NCBI GenBank assembly: GCA_048380335.1
Contig: DBFCCI010000085.1
Location: 1-64,000 of the forward strand
Origin: Lachnospira sp900551945
GTDB lineage: Bacteria > Bacillota > Clostridia > Lachnospirales > Lachnospiraceae
Length of the DNA stretch: 64,000 nucleotides
Direction: 5' to 3'
Below the pieces are notes generated by a model that was not told where the DNA came from, did no database searches, and was given only the letters and a program-made list of their open reading frames with translations. The translations under genes and the position numbers were made by a program. Each line of letters opens with the position of its first letter. Positions within the stretch are counted from its first letter, which is position 1. Below are positions 9,392 through 16,156 of the stretch, piece by piece.

Positions 9392-10480
9392 TTAATTAAT
9401 TATAAAATCTGCAACATACCATTTACCACCTGTTTTAACAAATGTATATGTTAATGATGTGTTGTATGTTGTATTACCTGTTCCATAGTCAACATACAAA
9501 TCATAATAAACATCACATGAAAAACAGTTGTCAGAATATTTACTGAAATTAGATATACTTTCATTCTGAAATTCGTATGTATATGTCTTACCATAAAGAA
9601 ATGCCCATACCGCTGGAATGTCACTTACATATTCCTTTGCATATCCTAACATATATCCGGAAAGTGTTGAAAGACTTCCTCTGTTAATAATATACTTACC
9701 ATAGCTTTCAGCTACAGTTTTTATATAGTTCTGCTGCTCTGCAAGTAATTTATCATCTGATGGATAAACGGCTGTATATGTATTGTTTTTAGTATCTGCA
9801 TTTACTGTAAGTTCTACACCATTAAGCTGAACTGAAATCTGGGGCTGTACTAGTAAATTTGAAACTGTGTATACAGTATTTACTGGTGTTGTTACATAAT
9901 TAGAAACATGCTTACATGGGTCGAACTGTTGGTCGTCTGCTGTTATATAGCTTTCTGACACATCAATATTATTCAACTTCACTGTAGAACCCTTTGGTAC
10001 ATTTAGAGTAAATGCTTTGCTGTTTTTCTTATCAGCATATTCATCAAATGATATACTACCCATTTTCCATTTTGTAAAATTATGCCCATTTTTACCGTCT
10101 GCTTCAAGTGTTACTTTTGCTATTGCTGTATCATTTGCATATACTACATATATTGGATTATCTTCAGAATACTCTCCACTCTTTTTCTTATATGTGGCTG
10201 AACTGTCTGCAAGTTTAGATTTGAGATAATCTCCAACAATTTTGTTATCTTCAAATTCACTATACGTTACGCCACTTTCATTTAACAACTCCTCAATATT
10301 ATCAACTGTAAATTTACTAATTATAGTATCCATAGTCGTTGATGGTCTTCCTGCTTCATAATCTTTTAAAAGACCATATAACAAAAACCATGTGATTAAT
10401 ATAATTACGCCTAAAACTGATGAATAAATTATAAGGAAGTCTTTAAAGCCTTTTGCTTTACGTCTTCTTTTTTTAGCCAT
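9392..10480 (-). CDS. Single-pass membrane protein with NTF2-like C-terminus
   Basis: A 362-aa protein with a very basic N-terminus (AKKRRRKAKG), one membrane segment at about residues 18-40 and a long outward-facing part. The end, with GGKWYVADFIIN, resembles the last strands of NTF2-like domains; the middle is unassigned. ATG at 10480 has AAAGG 12 nt upstream; an earlier ATG at 10501 has no site. It follows the phosphodiester glycosidase gene by about 20 nt and shares its operon, so a role in the cell envelope is likely but unproven. Confidence 0.8.
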   Translation of the reverse strand: MAKKRRRKAKGFKDFLIIYSSVLGVIILITWFLLYGLLKDYEAGRPSTTMDTIISKFTVDNIEELLNESGVTYSEFEDNKIVGDYLKSKLADSSATYKKKSGEYSEDNPIYVVYANDTAIAKVTLEADGKNGHNFTKWKMGSISFDEYADKKNSKAFTLNVPKGSTVKLNNIDVSESYITADDQQFDPCKHVSNYVTTPVNTVYTVSNLLVQPQISVQLNGVELTVNADTKNNTYTAVYPSDDKLLAEQQNYIKTVAESYGKYIINRGSLSTLSGYMLGYAKEYVSDIPAVWAFLYGKTYTYEFQNESISNFSKYSDNCFSCDVYYDLYVDYGTGNTTYNTSLTYTFVKTGGKWYVADFIIN

Positions 10481-10503
10481 TTTAATACCATGCCTTTCCA
10501 TTA

Positions 10504-11766
10504 CTACTTAATTAAAAATGCTGTTGGACAAGCTCTAGGGCCTGTTGGTGAATAAGGTGTATTAATAACTTCGCCCTCATAGTACATCTGTGTTGATGTA
10601 CCACCGTCCATTGTAGACGCATTAACAGCACCATATTGAAGCATAATATCTTGAAGGTCTGAGAATGACGCACCAAGACTGTTTGCCTGTCTTCCATCGA
10701 CAGCAAGAAGTAATATAGAACCGTCTGCTGTCTGACCTACTGCAGTACGAGGGTTAATTCCTCCACCAAGACCAGCTACATCTTGAGCTTCACCATTTAT
10801 TACAAGGAAAGGTCCTATGGAATTACTTATACTTACGCAATCTCTTATATTTTTTTCCTTTGCCTGAGCTGCAGTCATATTACCAACAACAAGTTTATTA
10901 TCAAATGTAATACCTGTTACATGGTATGTTGTATTTGCATCGCCATTTAGCACTTCTCCATTTACCATAACAAGTCCTACTGGCATACCTGTATATGTTG
11001 TTTCGCCATCTACAAATTCTCCACCATTTACACCTGCTACAGCATTATATCTTGCTGCAATATCAGCTACAACTGTACCTTGCTTATTGCCAAAGTCATC
11101 TATTGTTCCAACAAATAACCTTGATGGGTCTTTGACTATCATAAGCTTACCTCTGTATGTTGCACCTTTTACGTCAACCACCTGTATATCCGGTATATCT
11201 TCATTAGACGCAGCAGCATCAACATTAACAAGACTTGCATCTGTTACTTCATCTGTATCTTTTACAGAGTTTCTTTCTTTAATCTGCTTTATTTCTTCTT
11301 CTGAACAAAACCAGTTAGCAAGAAAACCTATAGCACTTGTTTCTTGAACTGACATAACAAACTGTTCTTTTGCTGTCTTTGATGGACCAAATGTAAGGAT
11401 TGCCATAACTCCATATAAACCAACACAAAGTATGGCAAGTGTTACAACAACTGTTACCAATACTCTGCATACCCAACGAAGTACTGGATTCTTAATTCTC
11501 GACTTCTTTTTACGTCTACGTTTTCGTGGTGCTTGTGTTCTTTTTTCTGAAGCTTGTCTTCTTTGCTCTGTATTTTTTCTTTCTTGTGTTAAGCTATCGT
11601 CTTCTTCTGTGTATTTTTCAACATTTTTAGCAATACCTGCATTATGTATTCTTTCAGAATTAGAATTATCTGTTGAAGTATAAGAATTTACAATATTTTC
11701 TGATGCTTCTTCTATATCTTCAACTTCTAAAAATTCTAAATCTTCGACATTCTTTCTATCTGCCAT
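10504..11766 (-). CDS. Membrane-anchored phosphodiester glycosidase (NAGPA/DUF2233) family protein
   Basis: A 420-aa protein. Residues 1-90 are charged and disordered with a basic patch (RKRRRKKKSR), then one membrane segment near 100-125, then an extracellular C-terminal domain. That domain has NAGPA-family motifs: AGVNGGEF, NPRTAVGQTADGSILLLAVDGR, and STMDGGTSTQMY near the end. Family members cleave phosphodiester-linked sugars or act in exopolysaccharide metabolism. ATG at 11766 is chosen because GGAG lies 6 nt upstream. It is placed between a GT2-GtrA glycosyltransferase and an NTF2-like membrane protein, all on the minus strand and closely spaced. Confidence 0.9.
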   Translation of the reverse strand: MADRKNVEDLEFLEVEDIEEASENIVNSYTSTDNSNSERIHNAGIAKNVEKYTEEDDSLTQERKNTEQRRQASEKRTQAPRKRRRKKKSRIKNPVLRWVCRVLVTVVVTLAILCVGLYGVMAILTFGPSKTAKEQFVMSVQETSAIGFLANWFCSEEEIKQIKERNSVKDTDEVTDASLVNVDAAASNEDIPDIQVVDVKGATYRGKLMIVKDPSRLFVGTIDDFGNKQGTVVADIAARYNAVAGVNGGEFVDGETTYTGMPVGLVMVNGEVLNGDANTTYHVTGITFDNKLVVGNMTAAQAKEKNIRDCVSISNSIGPFLVINGEAQDVAGLGGGINPRTAVGQTADGSILLLAVDGRQANSLGASFSDLQDIMLQYGAVNASTMDGGTSTQMYYEGEVINTPYSPTGPRACPTAFLIK

Positions 11767-11793
11767 TCCATTCTCCATTCTAACAAAATATAT

Positions 11794-12846
11794 TTACTTA
11801 AACACCCATCTTCTCTGTATCTGAAAACTTATTACAAACAAAATAGTATCAATTATTGCCTTAGCTACTACTGTCATTACAGAACCTAAAGACAATAGAC
11901 TTGTAACTGCATACACAAGCATATATGATACACAAAGTTGTAATACACAAAGTATGTAATATTTTACAATAGAACCTTTTATGCTTCCAGAAGACTTAAA
12001 TACTGCTTTTCTATTAAAAGAATAGTTAAACAATGATGATATAACTCTTGCTCCTGCTGTAGCAGTAAATATTCTAAGTGAATTACTTACTCTGCCTAAC
12101 AAAAGAGCTTCTATAACAGTAAACATACCTAAATCTATAAGTGAAGATGCCAAAGAACTAAATAAGAACTTAAAAATAACTCCATATATTTTAAGAGAGT
12201 CTTTTATAGGGTTAAAATGTGTTGAAGCATTTTCTTCTATGTATACAGTTTCAATTGGAACTTCTAAAAAACCTATATGGCTTTGCTTTAATTCTAATAA
12301 CATGTTAGTTTCATATTCAAAGCGTTCTCCCTTTACTTCACAAAAAGTCTTAAGATACTGATATGGAATTGCCCTTAATCCAGTCTGTGTATCTGAAATA
12401 TTAAGACCACACGCAAACTTAAACACAAAGCTTGTCATATTATTGCCAAATCTGCTCTTAAAGGGAACATCTTCTTCTGAGAAATCTCTAACACCAAGCA
12501 CTACTTTGTCTTTAGCTTCTACCATTGCCTTACAACACTTGTAAATGTCGTCTGCTTTGTGCTGATTATCTCCATCAACTGTAACAACTCCGTCAATATC
12601 TTTTCTATTCTTAAGACAATATTCAAATGCTGTTTTTAATCCTCTGCCTTTTCCCTTATTAACTTCATGCGTAAGTATTGTGCACTGTGGATAAGCTGAT
12701 ACCTTTTCAAATGGAGCCATGTGCTTACTGTCACTTCCATCATTTACAAGAATAATATCATCAAATCCTTTTTCAATCAGAGAACCCACAACACTAACCA
12801 GCTTATTATCTGGATTAAGTGATGGAATAATAACTGATACCTTCAT
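11794..12846 (-). CDS. GT2 glycosyltransferase fused to a GtrA-like membrane domain
   Basis: A 350-aa protein. Residues 1-215 form a GT-A fold of the dolichyl-phosphate-mannose-synthase type (VSVIIPSLNPD, LVNDGSD, TVDGDNQH as the DxD-like site). Residues 225-345 form a four-helix GtrA domain. Such proteins make or move polyprenyl-phosphate-linked sugars for envelope glycans. GGAGGAG stands 4-7 nt before the ATG at 12846. It heads the cluster 12846-9392 with the glycosidase and the NTF2-like protein; together they suggest decoration of a wall polymer. Confidence 0.93.
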   Translation of the reverse strand: MKVSVIIPSLNPDNKLVSVVGSLIEKGFDDIILVNDGSDSKHMAPFEKVSAYPQCTILTHEVNKGKGRGLKTAFEYCLKNRKDIDGVVTVDGDNQHKADDIYKCCKAMVEAKDKVVLGVRDFSEEDVPFKSRFGNNMTSFVFKFACGLNISDTQTGLRAIPYQYLKTFCEVKGERFEYETNMLLELKQSHIGFLEVPIETVYIEENASTHFNPIKDSLKIYGVIFKFLFSSLASSLIDLGMFTVIEALLLGRVSNSLRIFTATAGARVISSLFNYSFNRKAVFKSSGSIKGSIVKYYILCVLQLCVSYMLVYAVTSLLSLGSVMTVVAKAIIDTILFVISFQIQRRWVFK

Positions 12847-13064
12847 AAATCTCCTCCACATTATAAACTGCTGTTTATAACCTTGATTTTCTTTTAATTG
12901 TCATAATCATACTAAGTTAGATAATATAACAAAGCTTTAAATAATGCAATAAAAATAATCAAATAAATAATTTCCATTTTTAAATTTTAATAAATTTATT
13001 AAGTAACACATACAAGCATTTCTACATATTATTTTATTGTATATGATATTTCGGAGGAAATAAA

Positions 13065-13322
13065 ATGAGTGATTTAGCAGCAACAAATTGTGGTGGATGT
13101 GGCGATTGCGGAGGATTAAACAACTTCGGAGGCTGTAATTCTTGCACATGGATTATTATTCTTTTACTTCTTTGCGGCGGCTGTGGAAATGGATTTGGCG
13201 GCTGTGGCGGCGGTTGTGGTGACAATAACAGTTGCTTATGGATTATTCTTATTCTTTTATTCTGCGGTGGCTGTAATGGTTCATCAAATAATGACTGCGG
13301 TTGTGGATGTGGTTGCAACTAA
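13065..13322 (+). CDS. Cys/Gly-rich small membrane-active protein with duplicated hydrophobic unit
   Basis: An 85-aa protein made of CGGCG-like segments around two near-identical hydrophobic units, SCTWIIILLLLCGGCG (residues about 26-41) and SCLWIILILLFCGGCN (54-69). The tail is CGCGCGCN. About a quarter of residues are Cys. It resembles short Clostridia proteins that databases call 'chorion class high-cysteine HCB protein 13'; the function is unknown. Perfect GGAGG 7 nt before ATG. It stands alone on the plus strand, followed by a repeat and a hairpin. It could be a spore-coat-like or membrane-surface protein; this is a guess. Confidence 0.8.
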   Translation: MSDLAATNCGGCGDCGGLNNFGGCNSCTWIIILLLLCGGCGNGFGGCGGGCGDNNSCLWIILILLFCGGCNGSSNNDCGCGCGCN

Positions 13323-13395
13323 TTAATGCAAAGGGTTTTTAAGCTATGAGAAACTCCCTCTGAAAGTTTCTCAAATTATTACAACAAGCTTTAAA

Positions 13396-13439
13396 TCTTG
13401 TGCAAACACGAGCTTTAGTTCGTTGTTCGCATAAATAAA
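13396..13439 (+). repeat. 42-nt interspersed repeat, copy 1
   Basis: Reads TCTTGTGCAAACACGAGC then TTTAGTTCGTTGTTCGCA and ATAAATAAA. Related copies lie at 16080, 23599, 27529 and 61069. This copy can fold as a short hairpin (CGAGC-TTTA-GTTCG) and runs directly into the terminator at 13438. Confidence 0.6.
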
Positions 13440-13484
13440 CCGACTCCCAAAGTTATGTTTTAATTATAACTTTGAGAGCCGGTT
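13438..13484. terminator. Convergent terminator hairpin
   Basis: AACCGACTCCCAAAGTTAT pairs with ATAACTTTGAGAGCCGGTT. The two imperfect positions are G-U pairs on the minus strand, and T-rich DNA follows on the plus strand. It separates the plus-strand gene ending at 13322 from the minus-strand gene ending at 13602. Confidence 0.75.
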
Positions 13485-13601
13485 TTCTTATTTATTTGCT
13501 GATACTACAACAGTTAAAGCTCGTTAAATTCTTATATACATTGGTAATATCATCCAACATCTAAACTAAATAAGTAAACTTTTCACTCGTTTTTTAATTA
13601 C

Positions 13602-13826
13602 TCACTTTTTAATGTTTTTTATATTTTCTAGACATCTTTTGTCTATTTCGTAAATAGTATTCTCATCTTCAACTACTATATAGTTTTCATTTTCCTGCTG
13701 TTTAATTTTAGTTTTTCTATTATTAACTATATCTTTTTTATTTATAGATTTTTCAAAAAGACATGATTTATTATTATTTTGTGATAAGACTTTTAGCCAT
13801 TGACTGAAATTTTTATTATTTTGCAT
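13602..13826 (-). CDS. Small hypothetical charged protein
   Basis: A 74-aa Asn/Lys-rich protein with no signal, membrane segment or recognised motif. The C-terminal half (YIVVEDENTIYEIDKRCL) looks like a genuine beta-rich unit. The ribosome binding site is weak (GGGGC about 9 nt before ATG). It is convergent with the Cys/Gly-rich gene and ends before a terminator, which favours a real gene. Confidence 0.5.
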   Translation of the reverse strand: MQNNKNFSQWLKVLSQNNNKSCLFEKSINKKDIVNNRKTKIKQQENENYIVVEDENTIYEIDKRCLENIKNIKK

Positions 13827-14101
13827 ATTTTATACGCCCCATTTCATTACTAATTATATATTTTTACTTATTTTGATATGTTTAAACTTTATTTTAGTAA
13901 TTAGTGCTAATATATTGTTAAATATAAATATCTATTAATATTATAGTAGCTGCTATATATCTTTAGATTTAATTTTTAGACTTGTATTAAGTACTATTCT
14001 TATTATTTCTATCATATATATATCACACATTAGTGTTAAGAGTATGTCACGTTTATAATTCAGTAGCTTATCATATAGATTTCAAAGAAATGGAGATAAT
14101 C

Positions 14102-14968
14102 ATGGATAAGAAAACACCAATAACTCTTTTTGATATATTAACAATAAATCAGTCTTTACAAATGTTAAAGGCTATTCTGCCATTTCTTGACTTTGATTTA
14201 CAAAAAAATCTCGCACTTATTATTAGAATTAATGAGCTTAGACAAACTATGGACTTTTTTAGTGATACTAAGAATTTCTGCACAATAAGAAGCTGTGTAA
14301 ATAGCCCAATTATAACTTTATATAGTTCTCTTGATAATATCTTATGCAACGATGAGATTATTAACACAATCATGCCTTACTGTCCTGAAAATTATGTTGG
14401 TTTTATTAAAAATTATAAGCAATTTTCCAAAATGTCTGATGTCATAAACCTTTTAAATAAGAGTGGTATTTTATTTTCAAATGATACTGATAGTTCTCAA
14501 AACATTGATTTTAACAATATTATAAATATTGCAAAATCTCTTAATTTTTCTATTGACCCTGAAATGTTAAAAAATATCAGCAATATTTACACTCCTAATA
14601 ATAACACTCCGCCTAGAAATAAAGAACCAAGCGAAAAGGCTAACAATCCACCTAAACCGCCACCACCACACAAGCCAGATGTACCACCACCTAAACCACC
14701 ACATCACAAACCAGATACAACACCACCTAAACCACCACATCACAAACCAGATATACCGCCACCTAAACCGCCACACCATCAACCTGATACACCGCCACCT
14801 AATCCGCCTATCCCTAAACCACCACCTAATAATCCCCCTAAAAAACCACCACCACCTAATCCTACTGAACGTATGCTTCAAAATATGCTTTCGCCTAAGC
14901 AACAAGAAATGTATAACAGCTTTCTTAACCAACTAGATGGTATAGACTTTTCTAAGGAAAACGCATAA
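14102..14968 (+). CDS. Pro/His-repeat protein of unknown function
   Basis: A 288-aa protein in three parts. Residues 1-165 are a folded, helix-rich N-terminal region. Residues 180-265 form a Pro/His/Lys region of 12-residue repeats (PPKPPHHKPDxx). The last ~25 residues are a short helical tail (QNMLSPKQQEMYNSFLNQL). No signal peptide or membrane segment. The start is ATG at 14102, with GGAG 6 nt upstream; in-frame ATGs further up lack a site. The following gene (15023) encodes a related-looking small helical protein with the same kind of tail composition, so the pair may act together. The His-rich repeat may bind metal or a partner; this is inference. Confidence 0.8.
   Translation: MDKKTPITLFDILTINQSLQMLKAILPFLDFDLQKNLALIIRINELRQTMDFFSDTKNFCTIRSCVNSPIITLYSSLDNILCNDEIINTIMPYCPENYVGFIKNYKQFSKMSDVINLLNKSGILFSNDTDSSQNIDFNNIINIAKSLNFSIDPEMLKNISNIYTPNNNTPPRNKEPSEKANNPPKPPPPHKPDVPPPKPPHHKPDTTPPKPPHHKPDIPPPKPPHHQPDTPPPNPPIPKPPPNNPPKKPPPPNPTERMLQNMLSPKQQEMYNSFLNQLDGIDFSKENA
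14655..14820 (+). repeat. 36-bp coding tandem repeat (PPKPPHHKPD units)
   Basis: About four imperfect copies of a 36-bp unit, CCACCTAAACCACCACATCA plus CAAACCAGATxxxx, encode the 12-residue Pro/His repeats. Third-position differences between units show that they are not a very recent expansion. Confidence 0.85.
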
Positions 14969-15022
14969 TTTTGTATATTGTATAATAGAATAGATAAAAA
15001 ATTATATTTATAAAGGAGTATT

Positions 15023-15259
15023 ATGTCTGATTTAGACTTTAGAAAACAACTTATAATTAATGAATTTAAAACTATGGCTAAAGGAAAAAGCCTTAACGAA
15101 ATGCTTCCACTTGTACTTGCTATCAGTCAAAAAGCCAAACAAGCGGGAATAACTTTTACAAAAGACGATATGCTTCTTATAATAGACCAGATAAAAGACC
15201 AACTATCACCACAAGAACTACAACTACTGCCACAGATTATGTCGCTGATGGGGGATTGA
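15023..15259 (+). CDS. Small helical protein, partner of the Pro/His-repeat protein
   Basis: A 78-aa helical protein (LNEMLPLVLAISQKAKQAG, then DQIKDQLSPQELQLLPQIM) with no membrane segment. AAAGGAG lies 7 nt before ATG. It follows the Pro/His-repeat gene by 54 nt on the same strand and carries a similar LSPxE/Q helical motif. I do not recognise the family. Confidence 0.75.
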   Translation: MSDLDFRKQLIINEFKTMAKGKSLNEMLPLVLAISQKAKQAGITFTKDDMLLIIDQIKDQLSPQELQLLPQIMSLMGD

Positions 15260-15279
15260 TGTGGAAAATAGCCCCATCA
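15246..15279 (+). terminator. Possible terminator overlapping the stop of the 78-aa gene
   Basis: TGATGGGG pairs with CCCCATCA, followed within 10 nt by ATTTTTATATTTT. The stem begins inside the last codons. Confidence 0.5.
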
Positions 15280-15288
15280 ACACACCAA

Positions 15289-15508
15289 TTTTTATATTTT
15301 ATGCCAAAAAAGTTGCATAAGCTAGAAGTAGGCTATCAGCAATAAATGCACCATTGAAAAAACAACCACCTATATTTGTGTGACAATAGCGAACATATTT
15401 GTTCGATAATAGCATACAAATATAGGGGGCTGTACTTTCACTGGTGTGTGTTTGCTGATAGCCTACTTCTAGCTTCAAAAAACTTCCCAGAGTAAAATAC
15501 AAAAATTA
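15289..15508. repeat. Long imperfect palindrome, family 1 copy A
   Basis: The strongest arms are 15319-15341 (AAGCTAGAAGTAGGC...) and 15453-15475, a perfect 21-bp match apart from the ends; weaker symmetry continues out to 15289 and 15508. Inside lies a second stem around CTATATTTGT / ACAAATATAG and an apical hairpin CGAACA-TATT-TGTTCG (15390-15405). It shares core sequence with copies at 40583, 53195 and 60735. It lies between two convergent genes. The short open frames across it are artefacts. Confidence 0.85.
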
Positions 15509-15916
15509 CTCCAACTTAATTCCAATTGTACTAAATGCTACACCAATAATTCCAACTATTTCAATATTAATATCCCACCACACTGACATTCCACTAACAC
15601 AAGATATTATTGAATACACAATAAATGCAGCTGTAAACAAGCCAAATCTTTGAAAATGCTTTAAAGCATATTCTTTTCTGCTTTGTGAAGGAACCTTTAG
15701 TGCTTTGTTATAGTCAATTCCAGTAAACCAGTATATTCTTTCTGTCTTGTAAATTACCCAACTTAAAAACGCAATCCACAAATTCGTACCATTTAATATT
15801 AAAATATTCGCAAATCTTGCACTAATATTGGGTATGAATACAACACCTAGCATTAATACTGCATACAATGCTATTATTAATACTAAACCACTATAGCTTT
15901 TCTTATACTCAACCAT
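15506..15916 (-). CDS. Small polytopic membrane protein, unknown
   Basis: A 136-aa protein with four hydrophobic segments (about 10-28, 38-56, 88-106, 115-133) separated by a charged loop around TERIYWFTGIDYNKAL. AGGAGG lies 8 nt before ATG. I do not recognise the family. Its last codons touch the outer end of palindrome copy A. Confidence 0.75.
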   Translation of the reverse strand: MVEYKKSYSGLVLIIALYAVLMLGVVFIPNISARFANILILNGTNLWIAFLSWVIYKTERIYWFTGIDYNKALKVPSQSRKEYALKHFQRFGLFTAAFIVYSIISCVSGMSVWWDINIEIVGIIGVAFSTIGIKLE

Positions 15917-16079
15917 AAAAAACGCCTCCTACTAACTCTCTGATATCTGATAGATACTCCTACTTAAAACTTGTATTTGTTATAACATATTATTCAAATT
16001 AAGCAACCATAACTTTATACATTCGTGCTATCATCACATATCTAAAGAAGTCGGATTTCTCACATTTTTATAATAAATA

Positions 16080-16119
16080 TGCACATACAGATTTTGGCTC
16101 ATTGTTCACATAAATTAAA
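16080..16119 (+). repeat. 42-nt interspersed repeat, copy 2
   Basis: TGCACATACAGATTTTGGCT followed by CATTGTTCACATAAATTAAA matches the consensus seen at 13396 and 61069. It lies between the 136-aa membrane protein gene and the end of the EF-G-like gene. Confidence 0.5.
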
Positions 16120-16156
16120 ATATAATATAGCACTTGCCTAATAAAGTTTTAATTAA

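Noticed and set aside
13034..13318. 94-aa Pro/Gln-rich minus frame opposite the Cys/Gly-rich gene
   Set aside because: Mirror of the GGNTGY-rich coding strand; the plus frame has the perfect GGAGG site.
14567..14936. Open frames on both strands of the Pro/His repeat region (Trp/Arg-rich or His-rich)
   Set aside because: Shadows of the 36-bp coding repeat; unnatural composition.
15390..15405. LexA-like site CGAACATATTTGTTCG in palindrome A
   Set aside because: The spacer is 6 nt instead of the 4 nt of Gram-positive LexA boxes, and it is the apical hairpin of the repeat family with different bases in copies B and D.
15299..15502. 67-aa open frame across palindrome copy A
   Set aside because: It reads through the inverted repeat, has no ribosome binding site, and a like frame (53153-53377) appears in copy D only because the DNA is related.
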